The notes: generated from the sequence alone by a model not told the origin. DNA of 64,000 nucleotides from Acidicapsa dinghuensis (GCF_025685685.1 NZ_JAGSYH010000002.1:978768-1042767), one strand, 5' to 3'; shown: positions 35,112-43,103, numbered from the stretch's first letter. A program made the numbers and translations.

Positions 35112-36503
35112 TTAAACGATCGGAAGCCGTGCCGCGTCCCAGGCTGCCAGCCCGCCCGCCATCTCCACCAGCTCCTCGACTCCATGCCGCTGCAAAATGC
35201 TGCTCGCAATGGAAGATCGGTAGCCGCCCGCACAGTGCACCGCAATACGCCGCCCCTGTGGAATCTCAGCAATCCGCTCTGGCAGGCGATTTAGTGGAAT
35301 ATTTACGCTGCCCGCAATATGTTTCATAGCCCATTCCTGCGCGCTTCTCACATCCAGCAGCACCGGCGCATCCTGGCTTTGCATCTCCTCGGCGATCATC
35401 GACGCGCTCGCCTGCTCGGTGCTACGCATCCATTCCGGCTTCGATGCGAGCGCTGTCATGCCTCCGGCGAGATAGCCGCGTACATAGTCAAAGCCGATGC
35501 GCCCCAGCCGGAGTGCTGCTTCCTGTTCCCGTCCCGGCTCGGCAATGATCACGATAGGCTTGGCGCGGTCCAGCAGGGTACCGGCCCACGTGGCATATTG
35601 GCCACCCAACCCAATGTTGATACTGCCCGCGAGATGCCCTTTTGCAAACTCCGCGGCATCGCGCACATCGAGTATCTGCGCGCCTTCCTTACCGAGCCGC
35701 ACTACTTCTTCAAGCGCCACCGGTTGCAGCACCTTTTCAAGGTTGCTGTCGAGCGTTACGCGCTCCTGCGTATTCAAAATCGCATCGTAAGTGAAGTACT
35801 GCGGAGCATCCGGCTGATCCGCCGTCACCAGCCGAGTAAATTCCTCTTTCGACATCGGCTTCAGCGCATAATTCAGCCGCCGCTGATCGCCCAGCGAAGA
35901 GACTGTGTCGGAAGAAAGCTGCTTGCCGCACAACGAGCCGGCTCCATGCGCGGGATAAACCAGCGTCTCATCCGGCAATGGCAAAAGCTTTTCGTGCAAA
36001 GAGTCATAAAGGTAAGCGCCGAGATCGTTGGCGCTCCATCCCAGCGAAGCCCGCAGATCCGGCCGCCCCACATCGCCGATAAACAGCGTGTCGCCTGTCA
36101 GCACTGCGTACGGATCCGTCGCGCTTTTGCTGAGGTCAAACACCAGAATCGAAATGGACTCAATCGTGTGTCCCGGCGTCTCCAGCACCCGCAGCCGCAT
36201 CCCCAGAAAATCCAGCACATCGCCATCTGCCATCGGCACAAAAGCATACTCCGCCTTGGCGCGGCTGCCGAGATGAATTGTCGCTCCGCAGCGATCACGC
36301 AGCTCCAGATGCCCGGCAATAAAATCCGCGTGAAAGTGCGTCAAAAAAACACGGCGGATCTGGAGCCCCATTCGCTCCGCGTCCGCCATGTACTGTTCGA
36401 TATCCCGTTGCGGATCGACAATCACCGCAGTCGAGCTTGCCTCATCTCCCAACAGATATGAAGCATGAGCCAGGCATCCCAGATAGTACTGTTTCAGAAT
36501 CAT
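35112..36503 (-). CDS. CstB-like persulfide dioxygenase with pseudorhodanese and rhodanese domains
   Basis: 463 aa. Residues 1-240 are a metallo-beta-lactamase fold: HFHADFIAGH (His56, His58, Asp60), the later ETPGHT, and GDTLFIGDVGRPDL, as in ETHE1/CstB persulfide dioxygenases that oxidise glutathione- or CoA-persulfide to sulfite. Residues about 250-350 are a rhodanese-like domain with no active-site Cys (IIAEPGRE). Residues about 365-460 are an intact rhodanese with Cys424 (HCAGGYRS). This order matches Staphylococcus CstB. Downstream of a 1-Cys peroxiredoxin and a Crp/Fnr gene on the same strand, it points to detoxification of reactive sulfur. The 47-bp gap suggests co-transcription with the peroxiredoxin. 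Confidence 0.92.
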   Translation of the reverse strand: MILKQYYLGCLAHASYLLGDEASSTAVIVDPQRDIEQYMADAERMGLQIRRVFLTHFHADFIAGHLELRDRCGATIHLGSRAKAEYAFVPMADGDVLDFLGMRLRVLETPGHTIESISILVFDLSKSATDPYAVLTGDTLFIGDVGRPDLRASLGWSANDLGAYLYDSLHEKLLPLPDETLVYPAHGAGSLCGKQLSSDTVSSLGDQRRLNYALKPMSKEEFTRLVTADQPDAPQYFTYDAILNTQERVTLDSNLEKVLQPVALEEVVRLGKEGAQILDVRDAAEFAKGHLAGSINIGLGGQYATWAGTLLDRAKPIVIIAEPGREQEAALRLGRIGFDYVRGYLAGGMTALASKPEWMRSTEQASASMIAEEMQSQDAPVLLDVRSAQEWAMKHIAGSVNIPLNRLPERIAEIPQGRRIAVHCAGGYRSSIASSILQRHGVEELVEMAGGLAAWDAARLPIV

Positions 36504-36550
36504 CGAGCTATCCTTGAACCATCTATCTGATGTTATGCTCTGGTGTCCGG

Positions 36551-37207
36551 TTATTTCGGCTGAGCTGCCGTTCGCAGATACGGCTTCACTGTCTTGTATC
36601 CGGGAAAGAGCTGGTCCGCTTCTTCGTTTGAGATCGCGCCGGTAAGGATGATGTCGTCGCCCTGCTTCCAGTTGGCCGGCGTCGCCACGCGGTGTTTGAC
36701 CGTCAGTTGTATCGAGTCCAGCACGCGCACAATTTCGTCGAAGTTCCGCCCCGTGGTCATCGGGTAGGTCAGCATCAGCTTGATCTTCTTGTCCGGCCCA
36801 ATCACGAACACCGAGCGCACCGTGGCATTCGTAGCAGGCGTGCGGCCTTCGCAGGTTCCAGCCTCGTCGGCGGGCAGCATATTGTAGAGCTTTGCCACCG
36901 CCAGATCCGTGTCGCCGATCATTGGGTAGTTCACCCGCGCGCCCTGCGTCTCTTCAATATCCACAGCCCACTTGCTGTGGTTTTCCACCGGATCGACAGA
37001 CAGCCCGATCAGCTTTGCGTTGCGCTTGGTAAACTCCGGCTCGATCTTTGCCATATATCCAAGCTCCGTGGTGCATACCGGAGTGAAGTCCTTGGGATGC
37101 GAAAAAAGTACCGCCCACTGATCCCCAATCCACTCGTGAAAGCTGATGGGGCCCTGGGTCGTCTGTGCTGTAAAGTCTGGTGCAGTGTCGTTAATGCGAA
37201 GCGACAT
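36551..37207 (-). CDS. 1-Cys peroxiredoxin (Prx6 type)
   Basis: 218 aa from the ATG after AGAGGAG. Peroxidatic Cys45 lies in HPKDFTPVCTTELG (PxxxTxxC). The long C-terminal extension (TVKHRVATPANWKQGDDIIL) is that of Prx6. It reduces peroxides in the cytoplasm and in other bacteria also handles persulfide-type oxidants. It heads a two-gene unit with the CstB-like gene. A Crp-type operator stands upstream at the class II activation distance from a -10 box. Confidence 0.95.
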   Translation of the reverse strand: MSLRINDTAPDFTAQTTQGPISFHEWIGDQWAVLFSHPKDFTPVCTTELGYMAKIEPEFTKRNAKLIGLSVDPVENHSKWAVDIEETQGARVNYPMIGDTDLAVAKLYNMLPADEAGTCEGRTPATNATVRSVFVIGPDKKIKLMLTYPMTTGRNFDEIVRVLDSIQLTVKHRVATPANWKQGDDIILTGAISNEEADQLFPGYKTVKPYLRTAAQPK

Positions 37208-37286
37208 TCGTTCTCCTCTGTATCGCGCTCGGCGATGAGCTGTGAAATTTATGCTGCGGGGGAAATACCTAAAAATAACCGAAGCC

Positions 37287-37333
37287 ATTATCGGCGACAG
37301 GGCTTACGTCCTCTGTGAGAAAAGTTACAGAGG
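37287..37333 (-). promoter_or_regulatory. Crp-type operator and -10 box of the peroxiredoxin unit
   Basis: CCTCTGT-N10-ACAGAGG (37310-37333) contains TGTGA-GAAAAG-TTACA, one base from the TGTGA-N6-TCACA Crp consensus. On the minus strand GATAAT lies at 37292-37287. A start site 7 nt past it (37280) puts the operator centre at exactly -41.5, the class II activator position. The leader would be about 73 nt. Confidence 0.72.
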
Positions 37334-37378
37334 CAGGATGAAAAGTCATCTTGCCTGGTTCGTTCAGCGGGACCGGTT

Positions 37379-38044
37379 CTATACCTCGACAAATCGCCGC
37401 AGCGCCCCCGCATCCAGAATCTCGATCTGTTCTCGTCCCAGCTTCACCCATCCCTGATCGGCAAAGCTCTTGAGCAGGCGGCTGACAATCTCGCGCAAGC
37501 TACCCAGTTCGTCTGCCAGTGCCTGATGCGTGGTTCGAATCGGAGTCGACTTGGCAACCAGCGCAGCCGCAAGCCTCTGATCGAGCTTTTGAAAGGCCAC
37601 GGCCGATACCAGCTCCATCATTTCCGTCAGGCGATGTGAAAATCCCTTTAATATGTGATCGCGGAAGGGTTCAAGGCTTGAGAACATCTGCCGGAAGGCC
37701 TGCGGTGAGAGGACGACCAGCTCCACGTCCTCCTGCACCACGCACCGAGCGCGATATGTCGAGTTGTCCAGCAGGCAGCCTGTAGTCAAAATGCATGAGT
37801 CGCCAGGCAGCACCTGGTATAGGTGCAGTTCCCGCCCGCTTGGAGAAGCCTTGATGACGCGCACGCTTCCTGCAAGCATGAGCGCAAAGCCGCGGCAAGG
37901 CTCATGCTCGTCAAACATGACGGTTCCTGTGGGAAGTTTGAGAAAAGCCGCGCTGGATAGCAAGGTATCCAGTTTGTCGGCTGATAAAGCAGTGAGCATG
38001 GGATAGTGCTGCAAAATCCGGCTTCGGATCGCAAAATGACTCAT
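37379..38044 (-). CDS. Crp/Fnr family transcriptional regulator with Cys-rich sensor domain
   Basis: 221 aa. N-terminal cyclic-nucleotide-binding fold (about 15-130) and C-terminal winged helix (TTHQALADELGSLREIVSRL). The sensor domain has cysteines at about 50, 84, 90 and 101 (GDSCILTTGC). The spacing is not that of the FNR iron-sulfur cluster, so thiol or persulfide chemistry is possible. The recognition helix ends SLREIVSRLLK, containing the E..SR pattern of Crp-type readers of TGTGA half-sites. It lies just upstream of the peroxiredoxin/CstB-like unit, which carries a TGTGA-type operator. Confidence 0.92.
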   Translation of the reverse strand: MSHFAIRSRILQHYPMLTALSADKLDTLLSSAAFLKLPTGTVMFDEHEPCRGFALMLAGSVRVIKASPSGRELHLYQVLPGDSCILTTGCLLDNSTYRARCVVQEDVELVVLSPQAFRQMFSSLEPFRDHILKGFSHRLTEMMELVSAVAFQKLDQRLAAALVAKSTPIRTTHQALADELGSLREIVSRLLKSFADQGWVKLGREQIEILDAGALRRFVEV

Positions 38045-38086
38045 CTCGGAAGTCTTTCTTTGCCGAGCAGCGCTGAAACGAGCAAC

Positions 38087-38137
38087 TTCGGCGGTAACTG
38101 GGATACTGACTCTAGTATCGCGCAGTTTCCCGCCGAA
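38087..38137. promoter_or_regulatory. Nested 51-bp dyad upstream of the crp-like gene
   Basis: Arms TTCGGCGG/CCGCCGAA enclose AACTG/CAGTT and a central GATACT-N6-AGTATC, all with nearly the same centre. It lies between the DUF899 stop and the regulator start. It could be a terminator for DUF899 (no T-tract) or an autoregulatory site. Confidence 0.5.
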
Positions 38138-38169
38138 ACGCTCTTCTCACCACCGAATCACTGCCGACC

Positions 38170-38874
38170 TCACTTCGGCCCATAGGACAGCTTCGGATAC
38201 CAGTCCGTCCCGCGCCCTTCCGGCGTCAGATCCAGCATCAGCCACAACGGATCGAGATCCGGCGCGCCGCGCGGATCCTGCCCTGGATCGCACATCTCAC
38301 CATTCATCTCATTTGTGTAGAAGTGGTAGATCTTCCCAGCGCGCCGTGTGAAAATGCTGATCCCCGCCATATCCGCATCCTGAGCGCTTACGTAGGTCCG
38401 CGTGTAGTTGCCCGTGCCATCCGAAACAAACGGCAGATTTGCAAAGCCGCGCTGCTTCTTGTATTCCAGCAGCCGCTCCATCGGGGAGCGCGCCGTTACT
38501 ACGATGGCAATGCGATCACGCAGATTCAGGCCAACACCGTTCCACGCGCTTAGAAACGAAGTACACACCGGGCACGGCGCCTTGCGCTGTGGCCCAAACA
38601 TCATGCTGTAAACCATCAGCGTCTGCTTATCCCCAAAGAGACTCGAAAAACGCACAGGACCGCTCTCGCCAGTCAATTCGAAATCTTCAACAATTTCGCC
38701 ACCCGGCGGCAACGCTCGCCGCTGTTCCGCGACACGCTCAATAAGCCGTCGCAGTTCCAGTTCCTGCACCAGAAGGCGGTTGCGCGCGCTGCGGTAGTCC
38801 TCGCTCTCGTTTGGATAATGCGCTCTGTTTCTCGCCGCCAGCTGTTCAGCGGGAACCAGCTTCTGATCACTCAT
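38170..38874 (-). CDS. DUF899 family thioredoxin-like protein (1)
   Basis: 234 aa, ATG after GGAGG. FSSLFGDKQTLMVYSMMFGP, then CPVC (thioredoxin-like CxxC position) and FYTNEMNGEMCDPGQDPRG. This is the DUF899 family, whose members are thioredoxin-fold proteins of unknown substrate. A second member lies 0.5 kb upstream with CPSC at the same place. Confidence 0.85.
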   Translation of the reverse strand: MSDQKLVPAEQLAARNRAHYPNESEDYRSARNRLLVQELELRRLIERVAEQRRALPPGGEIVEDFELTGESGPVRFSSLFGDKQTLMVYSMMFGPQRKAPCPVCTSFLSAWNGVGLNLRDRIAIVVTARSPMERLLEYKKQRGFANLPFVSDGTGNYTRTYVSAQDADMAGISIFTRRAGKIYHFYTNEMNGEMCDPGQDPRGAPDLDPLWLMLDLTPEGRGTDWYPKLSYGPK

Positions 38875-38960
38875 AACCACCTCCGGAGCAAACCATGTTC
38901 TTTCAGATGCCAATTTACATGCAGCCGCATGCCCGCTGCAGCTTTGACGGATTCATGCGG

Positions 38961-39221
38961 TTATGCGATGCGGCGCGTTCGCAGCGCCATCCATCGCACG
39001 GCTACGAAGAGCAGGGAAGCAGCAAATACTATTTCCGCGGCCATGCGCAGATGTGCCGCGACGGGCATCGCCACGCTCGCTCCAGCCCACACCGCCAGAT
39101 ACGCTGCGATGCACATCGGACACTTGGGCAGCAACACGAGCAGCACTCCTGAGCTCACACAACTCCCAGCAGAGCGCCACAACCCGCGCGGCGGCTTCAG
39201 CTTCGTATCGCAGCAGTGCAT
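38961..39221 (-). CDS. Small membrane protein with CPMC motif
   Basis: 86 aa. GGAGG lies 6 nt before the ATG. Two hydrophobic segments: VSSGVLLVLLPKCPMCIAAY and AEIVFAASLLFVAVRWM. The CPMC pair in the first segment resembles small MerC-like or thiol-containing membrane proteins common in Acidobacteria. Between two DUF899 genes on the same strand, so a thiol-redox or metal role is conceivable but unproven. Confidence 0.68.
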   Translation of the reverse strand: MHCCDTKLKPPRGLWRSAGSCVSSGVLLVLLPKCPMCIAAYLAVWAGASVAMPVAAHLRMAAEIVFAASLLFVAVRWMALRTRRIA

Positions 39222-39275
39222 CCTTCACCTCCATCTTTTACCTCCATGACGACTCTACTTATCCAGCAGAGTGCC

Positions 39276-39308
39276 GGGTGCCCCCGGTCTCGATTTTGAG
39301 ACCGGGGA
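39276..39308. repeat. Intergenic copy of the mutS2 palindromic repeat
   Basis: CCCCGGTCTC and GAGACCGGGG arms around a 6-nt loop, 31 of 33 positions identical to the unit inside mutS2. Here it sits between the DUF899 (2) stop and the CPMC protein gene. Confidence 0.85.
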
Positions 39309-39344
39309 AGCGCAGCATCCCATCCCCACAAACGCGAACCCGCT

Positions 39345-40076
39345 TCAGTGCCCGCAACACGAAGCAGCCGGCTTTGCCGTCTCATAGCGGTCGTGGTGTT
39401 TCACCCACGCCATCGGCCACGGCAGGCCATCCTCGTTGCGTCCCTTGGGAGCCACGTCAAGCATCGTGTAGACACCAAGCAGCCCTTCGAGCCCGCGCGC
39501 GTACGTCGAATACGTGTGGTACACCGTGCCATCCTCGTCTTTGAAAAACGCGCTCATTCCCGGTCCTTCTTCTGACGGATGTCCCTGTGTGCCGAAGTTG
39601 TACCAATGGCTCTTGAGGTCGCCTGCTGGCAGAGAAACGGCAAAGTCGGTATTGAACTCCGTGCCGCTGGAAGAAACCCACTCCGCCTTCCACCCCATGC
39701 GCTTTTTGAATGCAGCAATCTGATCCATCGGCGCCCGCGAAACCATCGCAAACGCCACATCTCTCGCCGCCAGATGCACCACGTTCGCATCCATCGTGTC
39801 CGCCGCCATCGAGCACGAGGGACAACCCTGCTCCCACTCAGGACCGAGCATGAAGTGATAGATCAGGAGCTGGTCTTTGTCGCCAAATAGCTCACCGAGC
39901 GTAACCTTCCCATCCGGCCCGTGGAATACATAGTTCTTTTCGACTCGCACCCATGGCAGTTGCAGCCGCTCCTGCGCCAGCGCATCGTGCCGGTGAGTCA
40001 GATCCTTCTCCTTGGCCAGCAGCGCAAGCCGCGCATCCAGCCACTCTTGCCGTGAAACTACACTATGTGCCGTCAT
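39345..40076 (-). CDS. DUF899 family thioredoxin-like protein (2)
   Basis: 243 aa. LGELFGDKDQLLIYHFMLGP, then CPSC and a long region with YNFGTQGHPSEEGPGMSAFF. Ends PAASCCGH, a Cys/His tail that could bind metal. Paralogue of the DUF899 gene downstream. The function of the family is unknown; a 2-Cys redox role is suggested by the fold. Confidence 0.87.
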   Translation of the reverse strand: MTAHSVVSRQEWLDARLALLAKEKDLTHRHDALAQERLQLPWVRVEKNYVFHGPDGKVTLGELFGDKDQLLIYHFMLGPEWEQGCPSCSMAADTMDANVVHLAARDVAFAMVSRAPMDQIAAFKKRMGWKAEWVSSSGTEFNTDFAVSLPAGDLKSHWYNFGTQGHPSEEGPGMSAFFKDEDGTVYHTYSTYARGLEGLLGVYTMLDVAPKGRNEDGLPWPMAWVKHHDRYETAKPAASCCGH

Positions 40077-40143
40077 CCACTCACCCTCTCGTTTCCTGAG
40101 TTATGTCCTGTAGTCAACAGGCCTGTTTTTTCTTGTGAGCCTG

Positions 40144-40605
40144 TTACTTCGTGACCGCCCGCGTGCGAATCCGCTCCAGCATGCTGCCCCATCCCTGCTC
40201 AACACCGGGCCACTGCTCGGCGATCTTCGGATCGAAAGAGATATACGCCATCGCGCGATGCATAAACTGCAGCACCGTTAAACCGTTCTCTTCCTTAAGC
40301 CGGTACTGCACATTCGAAACCGCAGGGTACGACATGAAAAGTGGTCCATGAATCTCCAGCAGCGTGGGAGCCTTGATTGCCTGGACCGAACCCCACCAAT
40401 GCCCCATGTTGTTGCCAAGATCGCGATACCATCGTCCACCCGGCCATGGCTCAAGCTTCAGGTTCATGTTGGCTCCTGCCTGACCCGGCAGGCTGGCCAT
40501 CTCTTCAAGCACCGTCTCAAAAACAATATCGATCGGTGCTGCAATCTCCTCATTCTTCGCAAACTCCAGCGTGTGCACTACCTGCTCTGCAACCGTTACC
40601 GCCAT
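40144..40605 (-). CDS. SRPBCC/AHSA1-like domain protein
   Basis: 153 aa from the ATG after AGAGGAG; the longer frame runs into the upstream gene and is not credible. VAEQVVHTLEFAKNEEIAAP, then PGGRWYRDLGNNMGHWWGSV fit the START/SRPBCC helix-grip fold (AHSA1-like). Such proteins are commonly paired with ArsR regulators, as here: the ArsR gene ends 16 bp upstream. Confidence 0.85.
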   Translation of the reverse strand: MAVTVAEQVVHTLEFAKNEEIAAPIDIVFETVLEEMASLPGQAGANMNLKLEPWPGGRWYRDLGNNMGHWWGSVQAIKAPTLLEIHGPLFMSYPAVSNVQYRLKEENGLTVLQFMHRAMAYISFDPKIAEQWPGVEQGWGSMLERIRTRAVTK

Positions 40606-40621
40606 CACACTCTCCTCTCTG

Positions 40622-41005
40622 TTACTTGTCGCCGCGTGTCCCGTTTTCGTCAGATTGGTTTTCACGCGCAATCCTGTCCATGGCCTTTTGCTCAGCACGT
40701 TGCTTGATCCGGCTGATCTGGCCTGTCCAGAGCTTCTCGTACGTCTTTGCCCATTCATAAATCGGCTTCAAGCGTTCTGCCTCCAGCCGGTACATTCGCT
40801 GCTGGCCGCGCTTCACCACTGTCACTACGCCCACTTCGCGAAGCACCCCAAGGTGCTTCGAGACGGCAGGCTGGGCCAGGTTCACGCGCACCACCACATC
40901 GTTCACCGCCCACTCGCGTCCATCGCTCAGCAGGCCAATGATCTCTCTGCGCCGCGGCTCCGCTACCGCATTGAAAACATCCGTTGTCGTTGCCGCTCTT
41001 GCCAT
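40622..41005 (-). CDS. ArsR family transcriptional regulator
   Basis: 127 aa. DVFNAVAEPRRREIIGLLSD, the recognition helix AQPAVSKHLGVLREVGVV, and wing RGQQRMYRLEAERL: the subgroup usually linked to AHSA1/SRPBCC genes, without the metal-binding CxC. The start is placed at the ATG that stands 7 nt after a good -10 box, so the message is probably leaderless. Confidence 0.92.
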   Translation of the reverse strand: MARAATTTDVFNAVAEPRRREIIGLLSDGREWAVNDVVVRVNLAQPAVSKHLGVLREVGVVTVVKRGQQRMYRLEAERLKPIYEWAKTYEKLWTGQISRIKQRAEQKAMDRIARENQSDENGTRGDK

Positions 41006-41042
41006 AAGCAACAATGTATGTCGATATCGGAATATATGTCAA
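41006..41042 (-). promoter_or_regulatory. ArsR gene promoter, leaderless
   Basis: TTGACA, 18-nt spacer, TACATT, 7 nt, ATG. The spacer contains the perfect palindrome CGATATCG, a candidate ArsR operator overlapping the promoter. Confidence 0.75.
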
Positions 41043-41145
41043 GACGAACTTGGAAATATTTTTGCCGCAGCGGAATGCGCACATTTTCCAGAGCCCCGCC
41101 ATGATCATCTGTTATCGAAATTGCATTTCGAGAAAACTCACTCGC

Positions 41146-41180
41146 TTGACTCTTTTCGATGACGGCCGTCATCGTATATC
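41146..41180 (+). promoter_or_regulatory. TetR gene promoter with perfect palindrome
   Basis: TTGACT followed by GATGACGGCCGTCATC (41158-41173), a perfect 16-bp palindrome, and then GTATATC just before the ATG. The palindrome lies in the core promoter, as expected for autorepression by the TetR-type product. Confidence 0.72.
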
Positions 41181-41183
41181 TGT

Positions 41184-41771
41184 ATGCGCTATCCCGCCGA
41201 ACACAAGGCCGAAACCCACGCCAGTATCGTTGCCGCCGCATCACGCATCTTCCGTGAGCGCGGCGCTGAGGCCAACGGCATCGGCTCCGTCATGAAAGAG
41301 CTTGGCCTCACCAAAGGCGGCTTCTACCGCCATTTCAAGAGCCGCGATCAGCTCTACGCCGAGGCAGTCATCCAGGCTTTCGTCCAGATGGGCGACGCCA
41401 TGGTCGCCGCTGCCGAGGCTGCACCGCCCGGCAGACAGTTGCAAGCCCTCATCGAGCGCTACCTCAGCGTCGAACATCTCAAATCCCCCGGCGCAGGCTG
41501 CGTCATCGCTACCCTCGGCTCCGATATCGCGCGCCAGTCTCCGGCCCTGCGCAAACAGATCGCCCGCTCCATGCAGGCCTATCGCGAACGGCTGCTTCCG
41601 TACATGCCGGGCAGCACCATGGAAGAAAAAACCGCGGCGTATGCAATTCTTTATCCCTCCATGGTCGGCGTCATGGTCGCGGCTCGCTCCGTAGTCGATA
41701 AAGCCTATCAGGAACAGATGCTCGCCCGGGCGCGCGAGCACTTCGTTCGCGCATGGTCCGCACCAGAATAA
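41184..41771 (+). CDS. TetR/AcrR family transcriptional regulator
   Basis: 195 aa. N-terminal helix-turn-helix: THASIVAAASRIFRERGAEA, then MKELGLTKGGFYRHFKSRD. The variable C-terminal part has GAGCVIATLGSDIARQSPAL, as in the NemR/AcuR-like group that includes electrophile sensors. It heads a plus-strand unit with a secreted YCII-fold protein and a membrane protein, which it probably regulates. Confidence 0.92.
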   Translation: MRYPAEHKAETHASIVAAASRIFRERGAEANGIGSVMKELGLTKGGFYRHFKSRDQLYAEAVIQAFVQMGDAMVAAAEAAPPGRQLQALIERYLSVEHLKSPGAGCVIATLGSDIARQSPALRKQIARSMQAYRERLLPYMPGSTMEEKTAAYAILYPSMVGVMVAARSVVDKAYQEQMLARAREHFVRAWSAPE

Positions 41772-41858
41772 AATTTTTTGCACCTATTAGATTACGACTA
41801 TGCTCTCATAGCCAAGGCAGTCCACGGGCCTCCAAAAACTTTACTCAGGAGCTTATCC

Positions 41859-42293
41859 ATGAACATTGCCACCAACAGCCTGCGCAGCCTGCTTCTGGCC
41901 ATAACACTCACCCTCTCAGGAGTAATCGCCATGACCACCCCAGCATCGGCTCAGACCCAGCCCACCGCACCCACCGTCACCGGCGTCCTCGTCTTCATCA
42001 CCGCCAAATCCGGCGTCAACCGCGAACAGATCATGGCCGTCCTTCCCGCTGAGATTCGCGCCACCACGCAGCTTTATCTCGATGGCAAAATCCGCGAATG
42101 GTACTCACGCGGTGATGGACGCGGCGTCATTATCCTCGTCGATACCAAAGACGTTGCCGAGGCCCACTCCCTCATCGACAGCCTTCCACTCTCCAAAACC
42201 GGCTTCATGGATCACGAATACATCCCCGTCGGCCCGCTCATGCCGCTTCGCCTTCTTTTGAATACTCCGTCCGCCACCGACCACGCCCATTAG
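41859..42293 (+). CDS. Secreted muconolactone-isomerase-like (YCII-fold) protein
   Basis: 144 aa, ATG after CAGGAG. Signal peptide (about 1-32; MTTPASAQ). The mature part (TGVLVFITAKSGVNREQIMA; GDGRGVIILVDTKDVAEAHS; LPLSKTGFMDHEYIPVGPLM) has the ferredoxin-like pattern of muconolactone isomerase/YCII-type small proteins. Ligand or substrate unknown. Export is unusual for this fold. Confidence 0.72.
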   Translation: MNIATNSLRSLLLAITLTLSGVIAMTTPASAQTQPTAPTVTGVLVFITAKSGVNREQIMAVLPAEIRATTQLYLDGKIREWYSRGDGRGVIILVDTKDVAEAHSLIDSLPLSKTGFMDHEYIPVGPLMPLRLLLNTPSATDHAH

Positions 42294-42317
42294 GGCGCCG
42301 CACAGGAGACAACACGT

Positions 42318-43088
42318 ATGTCCACCAACACAGCACTCGCCATCTACGGCGTCATCACCGGCCTGCTGGTGATTTCGGCTACCCTCTGGGCTCTCTGGCT
42401 CGGGCTCAAACGCGCCCAGGTCAACGCATCCACCCGCCTCCAGTCGTGGAGCACAACAGCCGCGATTCTTGTCATCTGGTATCTGGCATTTACGATTCTC
42501 GGCGCGCGCGGCTTTTTCGCGACGCCCAGCAAGCCCACGATTCCAGTGCTTCCGATCGCAGTCTTGCTGGGCGTTAGCCTCGGCATCTGGTACGCGCTGC
42601 GCAACACAACCCGTAAAGCAGTCGCGGCGCTCCCTGCAGCCGCTCTCATTGCGGTGCAGATGTATCGCGTCAACGGCCTGATCTTTCTTCTCTACACCGT
42701 GCGCGGCCAGCTTCCCGTTCTCTTCGGCCTCACCGCGGGCATCGGAGATATATCCGTCGGTCTGCTCGCCATCGTCTCCGCACGGCTGCTTGTAACCGGC
42801 CATCCGTCCGCGCGGCGAGTCGCGTACCTGTGGAACGCACTCGGCATCCTCGACCTCACCACAGCGCTGACCATCGGATTTCTATCCTCGCCCAGCCCGC
42901 TGCAACGCTTCGCCTTCGATCACCCGAATACACTGATCAGCACCTGGCCGCTGGTGATGATTCCAATCTTCGTCGTTCCGCTCTCACTTGTCCTTCACAT
43001 CCTCAGCCTCTGGCAGCTTCGTCAGCAACATGCCACCACAACCGAACACCTCAGCACACCAGCCCCTGCAGTTTCACATATGCATTGA
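42318..43088 (+). CDS. Seven-helix integral membrane protein
   Basis: 256 aa, ATG 9 nt after AGGAG. About seven hydrophobic segments, no other motif recognised. In the same unit as the TetR and YCII-fold genes (25-bp gap). The family is not recognised; it may be a transporter or sensor. Confidence 0.75.
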   Translation: MSTNTALAIYGVITGLLVISATLWALWLGLKRAQVNASTRLQSWSTTAAILVIWYLAFTILGARGFFATPSKPTIPVLPIAVLLGVSLGIWYALRNTTRKAVAALPAAALIAVQMYRVNGLIFLLYTVRGQLPVLFGLTAGIGDISVGLLAIVSARLLVTGHPSARRVAYLWNALGILDLTTALTIGFLSSPSPLQRFAFDHPNTLISTWPLVMIPIFVVPLSLVLHILSLWQLRQQHATTTEHLSTPAPAVSHMH

Positions 43089-43103
43089 AACGTTCTTAAC
43101 AAC

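Noticed and set aside
35319..36461. 380-aa plus-strand frame over the CstB-like gene
   Set aside because: Antisense shadow; the minus-strand protein has complete MBL and rhodanese motifs.
38953..39234. 93-aa frame overlapping the CPMC membrane protein
   Set aside because: The other frame has GGAGG at proper spacing, two membrane helices and a Cys pair; this one has none.
40144..40758. Longer 204-aa version of the SRPBCC protein
   Set aside because: The extra 51 residues lie over the ArsR gene and a good ribosome site precedes the inner ATG.
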